The notes beneath the pieces are model-generated. The model did no database searches, was not told where the DNA came from, and saw only the letters and a list, made by a program, of their open reading frames with translations. A DNA stretch of 64,000 nt, taken from Chelonoidis abingdonii (taxonomy: Eukaryota > Chordata > Testudines > Testudinidae). Shown here in pieces: positions 11,640-22,886 of the stretch. Both the position numbers and the translations under genes were made by a program. Every line of letters begins with the position of its first letter. The stretch's first letter is position 1. The stretch covers positions 142,273,632 through 142,337,631 of the forward strand of contig NC_133772.1 of the NCBI RefSeq assembly GCF_003597395.2, in the 5' to 3' direction.

Positions 11640-12190
11640 TTATAAAGTGGTGGTAACTCTCCTCTATGCTTGTGACTCTGGGTGACCTATCAAAAAACGC
11701 CTGAAAAACCTGGAATGCCAGCAGCAGCACTTTCTTTGGAAGATCCTCAACATAAAGTGGGAGGATCATCGCACTAATATCAGTGTCCTCACAGAGGCCA
11801 ACATCGTCAGTGTTGAGTTCCTCATTATCCAATAACAGCTGCGGTGGAGCGGGTACTGTGCGCTCATACCCGATGTATGCTTACCAAAACAACTACTGTA
11901 TGCCCAGCTCACCAAAGGAGAAAAGAAACTGGAAGGCCAAAAGAAGTGCTTTAAAAACATCCTCAAGATAAACATCAAGCGATACAACATCAACACCACA
12001 CGCTGGGAGACAGCAGCCCAGGATAGGGATAACTAGTGAAGACTTGTCAAAAAAGGGACGTCCACTTTTGAGGAAAATCACCTTGCCCTGATCGCAGAAA
12101 AACGCCGGAAAAGAAAGGACAGATGACTGTCACACAACAATCTTGGCCCAAGCCTGACTTCCAACACCACCTGCAATGTCTGCCAATGAG
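11640..12190 (+). pseudogene. Non-LTR retrotransposon, RT C-terminal remnant
   Basis: The + strand, with frame breaks, reads TLLYACDSG, then KRLKNLECQQQHFLWKILNI, TNISVLTEAN, QLRWSG, KQLLYAQLTKGEKKLEGQKK and TRWETAAQDRD. The order LRW-G(H)-(R)-P-KQLLYG-L-x-GKR-GGQKKRFKD is the thumb/C-terminal region of a vertebrate LINE polymerase. CNVCQ near 12172-12185 could be the first half of the terminal zinc knuckle. I could not assign the clade. The element is broken by stops and lacks its catalytic part. Confidence 0.55.
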
Positions 12191-15176
12191 TTTGTGGCTC
12201 AAGGATTAGATTCCTCACTCACCAAAGGACCCATCAAAATAAAACCTGTGAAAGAGATCATCCTTGACCTCGAGGGATCGCTGATGATGATGGATTCAAA
12301 GCCACATGTGCCAACATGCCTCCCCATTCCTCTGCATTTTAGTACAACGCTGCTCATTGGTGTGAAATCGCACTGTGTCCTCTGATTGCTTGGCACATTT
12401 CTTTTCCTATGAGATAAATGTACTTGCTGGTGAGTGGAACAGTATCTATTATTGTTTTTAAACCAGAGATCCTAATTATTTGAGTAATCTGTTTAAGAGG
12501 CTATTTTTTAGATATAGTGTTTGCTGTAATAGCCCACTCATCGTGTGGAACAGTGAGCTGTTTGACCATTGCCACCAACCAAAGTGCATGCAATCATACT
12601 TCTGAAGTTCTGGCAACCTCATCTTAACTCCAGCCCTCACATCCCTCCAGTAGCCTGAGTACTACCTAAGATATGGTTCAGATGGTCAGGACTGTACTCA
12701 AGGGTCAGGGGAAGGAATTAGGTGCCCAGCCTGTAGTACAGTTCTTATGCCATTTTCTGCCAGCCCTTAGTGCACCTCCTCTCATCTTGATACATTCTCT
12801 TTCTCCCCTGGGAGGATGAAGATCCATTGAGTTTTGAGTCCTGGTAGGTACTTGAGAGGTATCTCGTCTAAATGGATCCTAAAATTGCTGCTGTTCTGCT
12901 TCAGAAGTAAGCATCTGAAGAAAGAGGCCTGCAGCCTCTTCAACTCAGTAGGATTAATTCCTCTGTGGCTTGATTTCTTAACCAGCTTTTGAGAAGGCCT
13001 GGAAGGAAGGGAACTTGGTAAAACTTCCAGACTCTCTTGCAGACTCTGCTCCCTCCTGTTTCTGTCCCGTTGCCCATGCCAGACTCAGGTGTCACTTGTT
13101 ACAGCATGTTCAATTAGCCACTTTCCTCTCCTTGAGCAGCAGCTGCCTGCAAGTTTGATTCTTGCTGAAAGCTCTCCTCTCGGAAGCTTACCTCTCTGAG
13201 GCCTTGTCTACATTGGGAATTTGCCAGGCTTCCAGCAGCTGATGGTCAGCCACTGTGGTGCTGCTCTGTTGAAGCTGATGCCTGCTTGAGAAAGCATGAG
13301 GGTTTGGGGAGGAGAGACTCTTTGTTTCCAGCTGGTTCATACCAGCAGTTAGAAATATCAGGACTCAGAAGGAAGGGTTACAGTTATTCAGCACATCATA
13401 GGAAAAGGAAGATCGTTTTCCTAGTACGACCAGACAATTCCAAACCAGGGATTTTGAGCTTGTTTCCTTTGTACTGGAACTTTCGCATCAACGAATGCTA
13501 CTCTCACATAAGAATGTGTCTGCTTTCCCTCTTGACCTGGATATTGAGAGAATTAAGAGCTCATGGAAGGCCTTAGACTTTAAAACTGATCTACACAAAT
13601 TGCAGGTGCTCCCCAGAGACTTTTTGTGACTCATAAGCTACTCTCCAGAAGACTGATTCAGCCATTTTATTTAATCAGAGTATTTACACTGCCTCCATCC
13701 CTGTGCTATCTCACCAGCATGGTCATTACAATGAGCTACCTTTTTCTAAAATTCCTTTTTTTTTTTTTTTAAACACTTTTAAAATATTACTGAACTGCTA
13801 ATTCCCTAATCTGGCTTTTTAATGTCCAATGTGTTGGATCAGATAGTGCTGCTTTTGAGCCTGCTCTGGAATCCAGAGGTATAACTGGTAAAGGGCCCTC
13901 AGAAATAAAATGGAAAATGCTGATGCAGTAAAACCTTTCTATATTTGTCACTGTAGGGTTTTATATGACTGAAGTGTATGGAGTAAATTAAAATGTCTAA
14001 ATATCATATTTATAGGCTGGTTATGACTGTACTGAAGAACTTTATTGTGTGCTGAATAATTTGTCATGGAGGATGAAAATACTAGTCAAATGACATACGA
14101 CTGCTTGCCCTTGCTGCAGATACCACTCTCCACACCATGTCTTCTAACCCTCTGGTCAGAGCACATCTGGTTGGTACTGTGTCATCAGCCAACGCTTTCA
14201 CGTGGGATGCTGAGGTTGCTAACAGTGATACAGCAGAACTGATGTTAATAATGGGAAATATTTAAAAAATGAGCCTGATGTAGACAAGACTATAATTTCT
14301 GATTGTTTAATTTTTTACTCGATCTTAGTGGCCACATTGCTGGGTGTTGCAGACCGAATTACTCAGTCACCTTGACTGTTGTCCTGGTCTCTCCCCACTC
14401 TTCTACAGCTGCTGGTTTGGATACTAAATTCGGCAGGATTTGTCTTCACTGATGCTCATAAAAAAATTCATACTGGTGTAAAAAGCTATTTCTGTGTTAT
14501 AATTATTAGGAGCCAAAAAATTATCTATTGAGATTATATTAAATGGATTTAGTAGGGAGCTCATTGAAACACTGCTTAGCTGCTAGGCTGCGTCACATGA
14601 CTTCCCTACACATTCCATTTGAAGGCAAAACCATGTTGACCTGTGATATTACACTGTTGTTCAAGGGGGCTTACAAAAACTCAGTAAAACTTGACTTCAG
14701 AAATCCTGCCTGAATGTTCAGCTTTAAAAGCAAATTAAAAAGGGCTCCAGAAGTGCTCCTGAATGTTATGTTACTTTCGGACAACATGCATGAAGGGTTT
14801 GGGGATTTTGCAGTACGGTCCAAACATAATAGTGTGGTGCGCTGGACATCATAGATTCATTTTGGTTAACAAGAAAATCTTTCATATAGCTTTCTGAGTA
14901 TTAACCATTCTAATCTGTTTGAAGGAACAAGTTTAGAATCGGGATACTTTAGCACTTTCCATCTCAAGTGATACACTTTATACTTCAGAACAAACAGATT
15001 ACATTCACTTCATTAAGTAACAATGAAGTTTTTAACTGAGCTCAGAAAGTCTATATCTTAATATCTGTTAGATTTGTCCCCTCCATGCTACAGCAGTGGA
15101 AAAAGTCTATTTTTTAAAAAATTACTAGAGAAGATTATTCCTGTTGAAAAATAGTTCACAAAAGGCAGATCAAGGA
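12191..15176. other. Intron sequence, little recognised
   Basis: Nearly 3 kb with no gene or clean repeat boundaries. About 13200-13280 ('gccttgtctacattggg') resembles the end of a Harbinger-type MITE without a visible partner. A poly(T) run lies near 13756-13770. Confidence 0.4.
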
Positions 15177-15435
15177 ATCATAGAATATTAAGGTTGGAAG
15201 AGACCTCAGGAGGTCATCTAGTCCAATCCTCTGCTCAAAGCAGGATCAACATCTACTAAATCATCCCAGCTGGGCTTGTCAAGCTGGGCCTTAAAAACCT
15301 CTAAGCATGGAGATGCCACCACCTCCCTAAGTAACCCATTCCAATGCGTCACCACCTTCCTAGTGAAATAGTTTTTCCTAATATCCAACCTAGACCTCCC
15401 CCACTGCAAATTAGGTATATCTCCATATATATATA

Positions 15436-15927
15436 GATAGATATAGAACTGGAAGGGACCCCGAAAGGTCTTTGAGTCCAGCCCCCTGCCTTCACTAGCA
15501 GGACCAAGTACTGATTTTGCCCCAGATCCCTAGGTGGCCCCCTCAAGGATTAAACCAGAGGTCGGCAACCTTTGAGAAGTGGTGTGCCGAGTCTTCATTT
15601 ATTCACTCTAATTTAAGGTTTTGCGTGTCGGTAATACATTAATGTTTTTAGAAGGTCTCTTTCTATAAGTGTATAATACACAACTAAACTATTGTAGTAT
15701 GTAAAGTAAATAAGGTTTTTAAAATGTTTAAGAAGCTTCATTTAAAATTAAATTAAAATACAGAGCCCCCCGGACTGGTGGCCAGGACCTGGGCAGCGTG
15801 AATGCTACTGAAAATCAGTTTGCGTGCCGCCTTCGGCATGTGTGCCATAGGTTGCGTACCCCTGGATTAAACTCACAACCCTGGGTTTAGCAGGCTAATG
15901 CTCAAACCACTGAGCTATCCCTCCCCC
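15436..15927 (-). mobile_element. tRNA-derived SINE (tortoise Pol III type), antisense
   Basis: On the complement the head at 15927 reads GGGGGAGGGATAGCTCAGTG, an A-box-like tRNA start, then GGGTTGTGAGTTTAATCC spanning the hAT insertion, a B-box-like block. The tail (15441-15470) has the CR1-like 'ggtccctt' end, as in SINEs that borrow a CR1 3' end for mobilisation. The body is split by the hAT element at 15556-15864. It sits inside the CR1 copy, in the same orientation. Confidence 0.7.
15556..15864. mobile_element. hAT-type MITE, 309 bp, inside the SINE
   Basis: Ends CAGAGGTCGGCAACC and GGTTGCGTACCCCTG. Perfect 8-bp target duplication GATTAAAC at 15548-15555 and 15865-15872. Same family as 8290-8898 but with a large internal deletion. 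The duplicated 8-mer is part of the SINE's B-box-like region, so the SINE was already there. Confidence 0.88.
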
Positions 15928-16862
15928 ACACTGAGACCATTGGTTCTTATTCTGTCATCTGCCACCACTGAGAACAGCCTAGTTCCATCCTCTTTGGAAC
16001 CCTGCTTCAGGTAGTTGAAGGCTGCCATCAAATCCCTTCTCACTCTTCTCTTCTACAGACTAAATAACCCCAGTTCCCTCAGCCTCTCTTCGTAAATCGT
16101 GTGTCCCTGCCCCCAATCACTTTCGTTGCCCTCCGCTGGACTCTCCAATTTGTCCACATCCCTTGTGTAGTGGGGGAACCAAACCTGATGCAGTACTCCA
16201 GGTGTGGCCTCACCAGTGCCGAATAGAGGGGAATAATCACTTCCCTCGATCTGCTGGCAATGCTCCTACTAATACAGCCCAATATGCCGTCAGCCTTTTT
16301 GGCAACATGGGCGCACTGCTGACTCAAATCTAGCTTCTCATCCACTGTAATCCCCAGGTCCTTTTCTGCAGAACTGCTACTTAGCCAGTCAGTCCCCAGC
16401 CTGTAGTGGTGCATGGGATTCTTCCTTCCTAAGGATAGGACTCTGTATTGGTCCTTGATGAAACCTCATCAGATTTCTTTTGGCCCAATCCTCCAATTTG
16501 TTTAGGTCACTCTGGACCCTTCCCTCCAGTGTGTCTACCTCTCCCCACGGTTTAGTGTCATCTGCAAATTTGCTGAGGGTGCAATTAATCCTATCATCCA
16601 GATCATTAAGAAAGATGTTCAACAAAACTGACCCCAGGACCAGCCCCTGGGGCACTCCACTTGATACCGGCTGCCAACTAGACATCGAGCAGTTAGTCAC
16701 TACCCGTTGAGCCCGACAGCCAGCTTTCTATCCACCTTTTAGTCCATTCATCCAGTCCATACTTTTTTAACTTGCTGGCAAGAATACTGTGGGAGACAGT
16801 ATCAAAAGCTTTGCTAAAGTCAAGATATATCACATCCACCGCTTTCCCCATATCCCGGATCC

Positions 16863-17600
16863 TTCAAGAAAGGATAAACATCACAGGAAAATAACATGGT
16901 ATTAAATTGTAAACACTCTCTTAGTTCAGGACCAAGTCATTATTCACTCTGATATTCACTTCACTGTGTTACCTTTGCAAGTTTGTACACTACAGAAAAA
17001 TGAAGTACCTTACCCAGTGGGTGTTAAAATGCATCATGTGTGACAAACTCAAAGGCGACGCAAAAGTATGACTACCAACCTCAGGGGCAGACTGGTAAAA
17101 ACCAGGGCATAAACCCCAAACTGATCGTGAGTTCCAAGCTTAGATTTCACCAACCAACTGCACTAAGTGCCAACTCTTCAAAGACTTTTTAACAGTCTCA
17201 ACACAGAGTTACAGACAGTCCCCTTGAGTACTCCAGTCTGTCTTGCCACCCAAGTGAGCGTATCTTTATGATTGATAGCCCCTTACACCAAAAATCACAG
17301 CAATATTCAAGTTACTCCTAATCCCAACAGACCCAGTCACTTACTTCACGTCAGTTGCACTTTGAGTCTCAAACCAAAGACAGTGCTTGTAGCCAATCAC
17401 ATAGTAACCTATGTTAGGGTTTATTAAAGAAGAGAATGAAATTAGATTGTTATTGACAAGGTTAAATCAAGCAAACATAGACACAGAAATAAGTTACAGT
17501 AATATAGGCTTCTATCATCAGCAAGCTCTATTTGCTCTTTGGGCTAACCCAGGCTAAGAAGCTGGGGATCTCTTGCTTATTCCTAGAAACACCTTCCTCC
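16863..17600. other. Intron sequence, possible LTR-like tract
   Basis: 17030-17590 resembles the U3/R-like wording of turtle LTRs ('accagggcataaaccccaaa', 'gagtctcaaaccaaagacag'), but no TG...CA ends with flanking duplications were found. Otherwise nothing. Confidence 0.3.
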
Positions 17601-17729
17601 CCCATGGTGACAGGTTTCATAATGGTAGCTGTGTTAGTCTGTATCAGCAAAAAGAACGAGGAGTACTTGTGGCACCTTAGAGACTAATAAATGTGTTAAG
17701 TCTCTAAGGTGCCACAAGTACTCCGCGTT
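17601..17729 (-). mobile_element. Penelope-like terminal fragment, fold-back
   Basis: Reads CAGGTTTCATAATGGTAGCT (complement of the family 3' end), runs to 'cttagagactaataaatg', then turns back as 'taagtctctaaggtgccaca' to 'gcgttctt'. The 8-mer CTTCCTCC occurs at both edges (17593-17600 and 17730-17737) and may be the target duplication. It is a short member of the family described at 21970-22212. Confidence 0.6.
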
Positions 17730-17886
17730 CTTCCTCCTTCCCCAGAATCTAGGCAGCATAGAGATAGTTAGTTCCTTTGTTTGGGGTCTTTATTCCTTTT
17801 CTGCCATGTGCTCTGAGCTGCAAACTCAGCAGATAGGAGGAGTCTGCTTGCATGACTCCTCTTCACGGGGAGGAGAGCAGAAAAAC

Positions 17887-18365
17887 AATCATAGAACCAT
17901 AGGGTTAGAAGGGACCACAAGGATCATCTAGTCCAGTGATTCTCAAACTTCTTTTTTTTTGTGGACTACTTGAAAATTGCTTGGCGGACCACCTAATGAT
18001 CTCTCCAAATGTTGTTTGTACCATTAACTAACTATTGTAAAGCACTTTGGATAAAAGCGCTATATTAAAAAAAACTTTATAATAATTAACAGTTTTTATT
18101 CTACAAATAAAAGCACACAACTCATATTTTAATATCAGTAGTCTTACCTTTCTAATGCGATGGATGTGCCCTCTCTCCCCTGCTGCGGCAGGCCCCGAGC
18201 TGGGGCTGGAAAGCAAAGGCTTCCGCCTCTCACCGAGCTGAAGTTCAGCAGTAGACAGGACAGCGATCGGGGATCGATTTATTGCATCTACACTACACAC
18301 TATAAATTGATCCCTGATAGATCGATTGCTACCCGCTGATCCGGCGGGTAGTGTAGACGTGCTCT
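17887..18365. repeat. CR1 tail plus MITE remnants
   Basis: 17887-17936 is an antisense CR1 3' end ('atcatagaaccatagggtta'), followed at once by a hAT-like end CAGTGATTCTCAAACTT (17935) whose partner is not seen. About 18258-18362 is a small GC-rich MITE with 'gcatctacactacacac' and 'ggtagtgtagacgtgc', the ends typical of Harbinger-type MITEs. Boundaries between the pieces are uncertain. Confidence 0.45.
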
Positions 18366-18616
18366 TACACACATTCTGGATGTCAAATAGCAAGATTAGT
18401 AAACAGCAAGTAGAGACCTGATTTCAGTTTTATTTCCTTAATTTTTATGGAAAATGAAAACACTTAGGAGCACAGAGTCTGTATTTGCCCATAGCTTTAG
18501 ATATTGAGATGCATTCTAAGCAATTGAATTCTTCCTTAACAGGAAGGCAGGGGTCAGAAATACAAGGTATACCTTCAGTTTGAGTGGAGCAGTCATTTCA
18601 GGGTAAAAAGCAACAT

Positions 18617-18712
18617 AGCTTATGCTCCAATACATCTGTTAGTCTTTAAGGTGCCACAGGACTCGTTGTTGTTTTTTACAGATCCAGACTAACACGGCTA
18701 CCCCTCTGATTT
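18617..18712 (+). mobile_element. Penelope-like 3' terminal fragment
   Basis: Sense copy of the family 3' end: AGCTTATGCTC (18617-18627), 'catctgttagtctttaagg', 'tgccacaggactcgttgt', then 'cagactaacacggctacccc'. It is 5'-truncated just before the hammerhead-like stem III. Unlike the other copies it keeps the T of the expected ...GC-TC cleavage-site context. Confidence 0.6.
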
Positions 18713-20149
18713 TCAAGGTAGTGATGCCACTGTGAAAAGCGCAAACAGTAGTGTATGTTCCAGGGATGGTCTGGAGACTTACTTGTTCCCATGTGTGCGT
18801 ACATGTATATCTATATGTAATGGACCCATTGGTAGGTGATCACATTTCTGCCATGAGTGAGATTTTATTATTGCAAACAAAAAAGCAGGAACATCATCTG
18901 TGTACCGGTTTCTGAGACTCAAATCTTGTCCATAACTGCATTATTGTTTCAAAACCAGTGCACAGGAGATCCTCCATATACTCTCACTGTTCTTTTAAGT
19001 TAGTGACAACTTGAAGGTAGCACACGTGCAATATTTTTTCTTTCCTGAGCTCTGTCATAGCTGAGCAGGGAGGCTTAACTCTTCTAAGGGAGTAAATAGT
19101 TCATTTGGGGCCTATTTTTTTTTGTTCTTTATGTATCTGAGTATCTTTTAGAATCTTCAGGGCATCTGGTCATTGACAGGTAGGGAAGGGGAACCCTGAC
19201 AGAAGTTGCTCTCCAGACTGACCACAGACCCAAGCCACACTACAGGTGGCTGAAAGCTCCTTGGAATAGGTGCTCCTGTTGCGTATGTATATGACAATTT
19301 CTTGGAAAAGAAATATCTGTAGTTCTGTGGTGTCTCTTAAATGGAACCAGAAGCTTATTTTTAATGTATGTCATTTTTGAGATGGTCAACCTTGATCCCT
19401 CTTCGTTTATAAAGTGTCTCTCTTACTCCACGTCTCCATCTCCCTCAAAATTGCTAAATATTTAGCTTGTCCATTTAGTCTCTTGAAACTGACATTGTAA
19501 CAGCATTTAATAACACTGGAGTTTGCTTTCTAAATCCTTTGTTTACAACTACAAAGAATTTCCCTTTCTGTGGATTTTTGGAAACATAAAGATACTACAA
19601 AAGAGACAAATCTGATTCCTAACACTTAAACAAAGCTGAACTGTTTCTCTCTGCTATTTAGGTCATGCCTTCTTTAAAGCCAGTCTTTGGTTGTGCTACT
19701 TAAGTGCTTCTGTTTCTCGCCTCCTAACATTGAACCTTGGTGCATGGTACTATTATATAATGGATTGTAACGTAGCAAAGTAATAAACAGCTTTCTTTTG
19801 GCACTAAGTGTCTTTAAGGAACGTTGATCTTTATTAATCTTAAGCACTTTAGAGGTGAAATAAGGTTAGTCTCGGGCAATGGGATGAATGGAGTATTTTA
19901 AAAGCATAAAATGCTGAGAAACTTCAACTTCTACAGAATCTACCTGTTTACGTAGATCTTTAATGCAGGGAACTTATTTAATCTTTGCTCCAAAGATTGC
20001 ACTGGCTCCTATTAAGTTGATGGGTGAAATTGGATGGATTTTTTTTTATTATTATTTTTTATCTGTTAAAAACAAGTAGGTTTTGGCTCTCGATATTGCA
20101 GATCTTTATGCTGTACCTTTAAATTTGGTTCTCTTGCGTGGATGATTCC
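18713..20149. other. Intron sequence, nothing recognised
   Basis: AT-rich, with a T-rich/ATT tract at about 20039-20060. No repeat ends or reading frames that I can support. Confidence 0.5.
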
Positions 20150-20348
20150 TACTTCACCTCTACCTCGATATAATGCTGTCCTTGGGAGCCAAAAAATCTT
20201 ACCGCATTATAGGTGAAACCATGTTATATTGAACTCGCTTTGATCCACCGGAATGCACAGCCCCACCCCCCCGGAGCACTGCTTACCACGTTATATCCAA
20301 ATTCGTGTTATATTGGGTGGAGTTATATCGAGGTAGCGGTGTACTGTA
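20150..20348. mobile_element. Tigger/pogo-like MITE, about 195 bp
   Basis: Inverted ends CACCTCTACCTCGATATAA (left, 20155) and, on the right, TTATATCGAGGTAGCGGTGT. The palindromic ATATAAC-rich interior and TACAGTACACC outer end fit pogo/Tigger-type Tc1/mariner MITEs of sauropsids. No transposase. Confidence 0.65.
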
Positions 20349-20612
20349 TGATTGGAAGCAGGGTGGTGGTGTTGGAAGACAGTCCACCCTGGAATTTGCT
20401 TTCTGTGTTTGGTCCAATTTCCTTTTTCCAAGTCTGATGCCATATACGATCCATTTTCTCTCACAGGTGAGGTGGGAGAGGTTGGTTTTTTCTGGAGGTA
20501 TGGGAGTTGTTTAGTGTCTCAGCATAAAGTGATATTTGAAAAATTATTGTGTGCTCTTATTAATATTGTGATGTGTGTTGAGTGGTTGTGCACTTAAAGC
20601 AATTTAGGTGAA

Positions 20613-20802
20613 TGTGGAGAGGGATAACTCAGTGGTTTGAGCATTTGCCTGTTAAAACCCAGGGTTGTGAGTTCAATTCTTGAGGGGGCCATTTGGGGAA
20701 AAAATCTGTCTGAGGATTTGTCCTGCTTTGAGCAGGGGGTTTTAGAATAGGTGATCTCCTGAGGTCCCTTGCAACCCTGATATTCTATGATGTGATTCTA
20801 TG
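20613..20802 (+). mobile_element. tRNA-derived SINE with CR1-like tail
   Basis: Head: GAGAGGGATAACTCAGTGGT (A-box region) and GGGTTGTGAGTTCAATTC (B-box region), resembling a tRNA gene. Tail: TCCTGCTTTGAGCAGGGGGT then 'gatctcctgaggtccctt' and TATTCTATGAT, the CR1 3' terminus. Sharing a LINE's 3' end lets a SINE use that LINE's reverse transcriptase; this arrangement was described for the tortoise Pol III SINE and turtle CR1. It is not a tRNA gene: the anticodon arm is degenerate and there is a long tail. Confidence 0.78.
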
Positions 20803-21961
20803 TCATGTGTAATCTGAAAAACTGCCTATGTTTATACTGTAATATACTGAGAACAAATATGCCTTTCATATAAGTGTAAAAGTTACATGTAACCAATTTC
20901 TTTCTACAGTTTATTTTTACCTATGATCATATATCATGAACCAGCCTTTGAATTGATATATGAAAGTCATGTATTATTGTGACATCTGAGTGAGGCACCT
21001 GGAAAGGACAGTTATGAACAGTGGGGTAGGCCCCTTGTGAACTAAGGACTCACTCCATTGTTCTTATGCCTCAATGCCAGAGTGTTCATTTCAGGAGTTT
21101 GGTGTTGGCTACATAAGGTGTCAACTGAGGACAAGAATTAGCACTCTGGGTACTCTGCTTACTTTCTCTTCCTTCTCCCCGAAGATTGCTCTAGTTCTTT
21201 CCTGTGTGCTCTCTTCCCCATCCACATGCCCTTGATAGGTAAAATGGGGACCAAAATAGTTAAGGGATTAATCAGTTGTTTGGTTTTAACAGATTTTCAC
21301 TGTTTAGGCAGTGCAATAATTCCATCCGATAGTTTCTGTTTTCTCCTTGGTCTTTTGGCAACATATGATTAACTGAGGGACCGTGTTTGCCCTGTGTGAC
21401 AATTATCATCACCTGCAGGGCATGCCAGTGTTTGTTTACAAGTATACACGCACCTCTCTCCACTACTCCTCCATAAAACAGAACATTTGAATTTTTTTTG
21501 CTTTTAACTGATTCTTCTGCCTATCCATTTCAGTTTGTGTTGCTGCATGTTTGAAGTCAATAGCAATTAGAGATTATCAAATAACAGGCTGAAATAGATT
21601 TATTCAATCAAAGATTAACAATCAGTATTTAGTACAGCACTATCCAGAATACAGAAAGAAGACATACTTTACCACTTGATGTAGGTGAAGAAAAGGTAGT
21701 TTGGTTCCTTCCTCTGTACTTGCTGGAATGCCGACTGTTAATTCCCAGTCTAACTCCCAAAACTTCTAAGACAGAGAAATTCTTTTTGGAGGGAAAATAC
21801 TTCCCATGATTAACTTTACTATGACCTGTTTTGACTTTTTTTTTACCTAACTATTGATGGAATTTCCTTATGATATCTTTAAGATGCATGATTGATAAAC
21901 TAAAGAGGATTCTAATCTGGTCATTATTACTGATAGCTGTGACAACTGCCAGTTCTTACTA
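20803..21961. other. Intron sequence, nothing recognised
   Basis: No gene or repeat that I can support in this AT-rich 1.1 kb. Confidence 0.45.
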
Positions 21962-21969
21962 AGTTAACA

Positions 21970-22212
21970 GAGGTTTCAGAGTAGCAGCTGTGTTAGTCTG
22001 CATCTGCAAAAAGAACAGGAATACTTGTGGGCACCTTAGAGACTAACAAATTTATTTCAGCATGAGCTTTCGTGAGCTACAGCTCACTTCTTCGGATGCA
22101 TAGAATGTGTTCCATTCTATGCATCCGAAGAAGTGAGCTGTAGCTCACGAAAGCTCATGCTGAAATAAATTTGTTAGTCTCTGAGGTGCCACAGGTACTC
22201 CAGTTCTTTTTG
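21970..22212 (-). mobile_element. Penelope-like terminal palindrome, 8-bp duplication
   Basis: A near-perfect inverted repeat: 22007-22108 mirrors 22112-22212 around ATAGAATGTGTTCCATTCTAT. The left 37 bp (GGTTTCAGAGTAGCAGCTGT...) are the complement of the family 3' end and have no partner on the right. On the - strand the order is therefore an inverted, truncated terminal repeat followed by a complete sense 3' end. AGTTAACA flanks both sides (21962-21969, 22213-22220). The arms hold the hammerhead-like core (AGTGAGC-TGTA-GCTCAC-GAAA). The family is linked to Penelope-like elements by the copy at 61903-62101. Confidence 0.7.
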
Positions 22213-22220
22213 AGTTAACA

Positions 22221-22728
22221 TAAACATCTTTCAGTGGATCCTTATTTTATCCATTACAGAAGACATCTGCAATAACAAGTACCTCTTATCAATCAAACAC
22301 CATAACTAAATCTTAGGCACCTCTCATCAGCCACCCACTCTTGTTTATACATATTTCCGTACTTTGGTCTCTTTCCTGGACATATATTTCCCCACATATT
22401 TGGAGGTGCCAGCCATAATAAAGTATAGCTCAGTATTGGGTCATGTGAATATGATCACTCACAGGTTATAAACCAGCACTCTGGCCTTCAAATTCAAACT
22501 CATTCTTTACTGATATCAGAAAGATTCTGGGAGAAAAGTTAATATGCTAACAAATTTAGTATACAAGAAAAATAGGACTGAAAAGGTTAATGTTTACTAC
22601 CAATGTGGCAATAGGAATTTGTTTTCCTGTGGTTGGTATCATATGAGGTCCTAATTAATCACTGTGTCTTTTTCTTTGTTACATAGATTTATTTTTCCTA
22701 AGATGTTTTCATTTTTATCCATTTGCAG
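22221..22728. other. Intron end, nothing recognised
   Basis: Ordinary intron ending in a T-rich tract and TTTGCAG acceptor. Confidence 0.5.
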
Positions 22729-22886
22729 GCACAAAGCAAACAGACTCACGTGAAAATTGGTTCCTAACATCAGAGGAATTTGAAGTATGGAACAGCTTAT
22801 ACAAACTAAGAGAAAGTGATGGAGTCAAAGAACCAATATTGTCTCAAAGTCGCTTTGAAACTTTAGAAAATATGGAGGAAATAGCA
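22729..22886 (+). CDS. FANCM: FANCM exon (MHF-binding region)
   Basis: 158 nt (2 nt plus 52 codons) between TTTGCAG and GTAAGT. It reads RENWFLTSEEFEVWNSLYKL, matching the vertebrate FANCM helical segment with the W-FL-EEF--WN-LY pattern that lies against the MHF1/MHF2 histone-fold dimer. The remainder, SRFETLENMEEIA, is acidic and less conserved. The preceding intron is 14.5 kb, the longest complete one in the window. Confidence 0.94.

Larger units (their letters stand above)
15177..16862 (-). mobile_element. CR1 LINE, antisense, with nested insertions
   Basis: Complement reads a CR1 3' half ending in the ATTCTATGATTC-type tail at about 15177. Frames on the - strand give the end of the reverse transcriptase: [12 protein letters not shown] (around 16535-16590; FADD is the polymerase active-site box), [16 protein letters not shown], then DLGITVDEKLDLSQQCAHVA and RSIASRSREVIIPLYSALVR. 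The 5' half of the element is missing. Continuity is broken at about 15412 to 15930 by a SINE, which itself holds a hAT element. Frameshifts show it is dead. Confidence 0.85.

Noticed and set aside
17881..18365. Complete hAT element
   Set aside because: A hAT-like left end is present at 17935 but no matching right end or 8-bp duplication was found, so only remnants are annotated.
20621..20700. tRNA gene
   Set aside because: A- and B-box-like blocks are present, but the anticodon arm and acceptor stem do not pair and it runs into a CR1-like tail; it is a SINE head. The same holds for 15865-15927 on the - strand.
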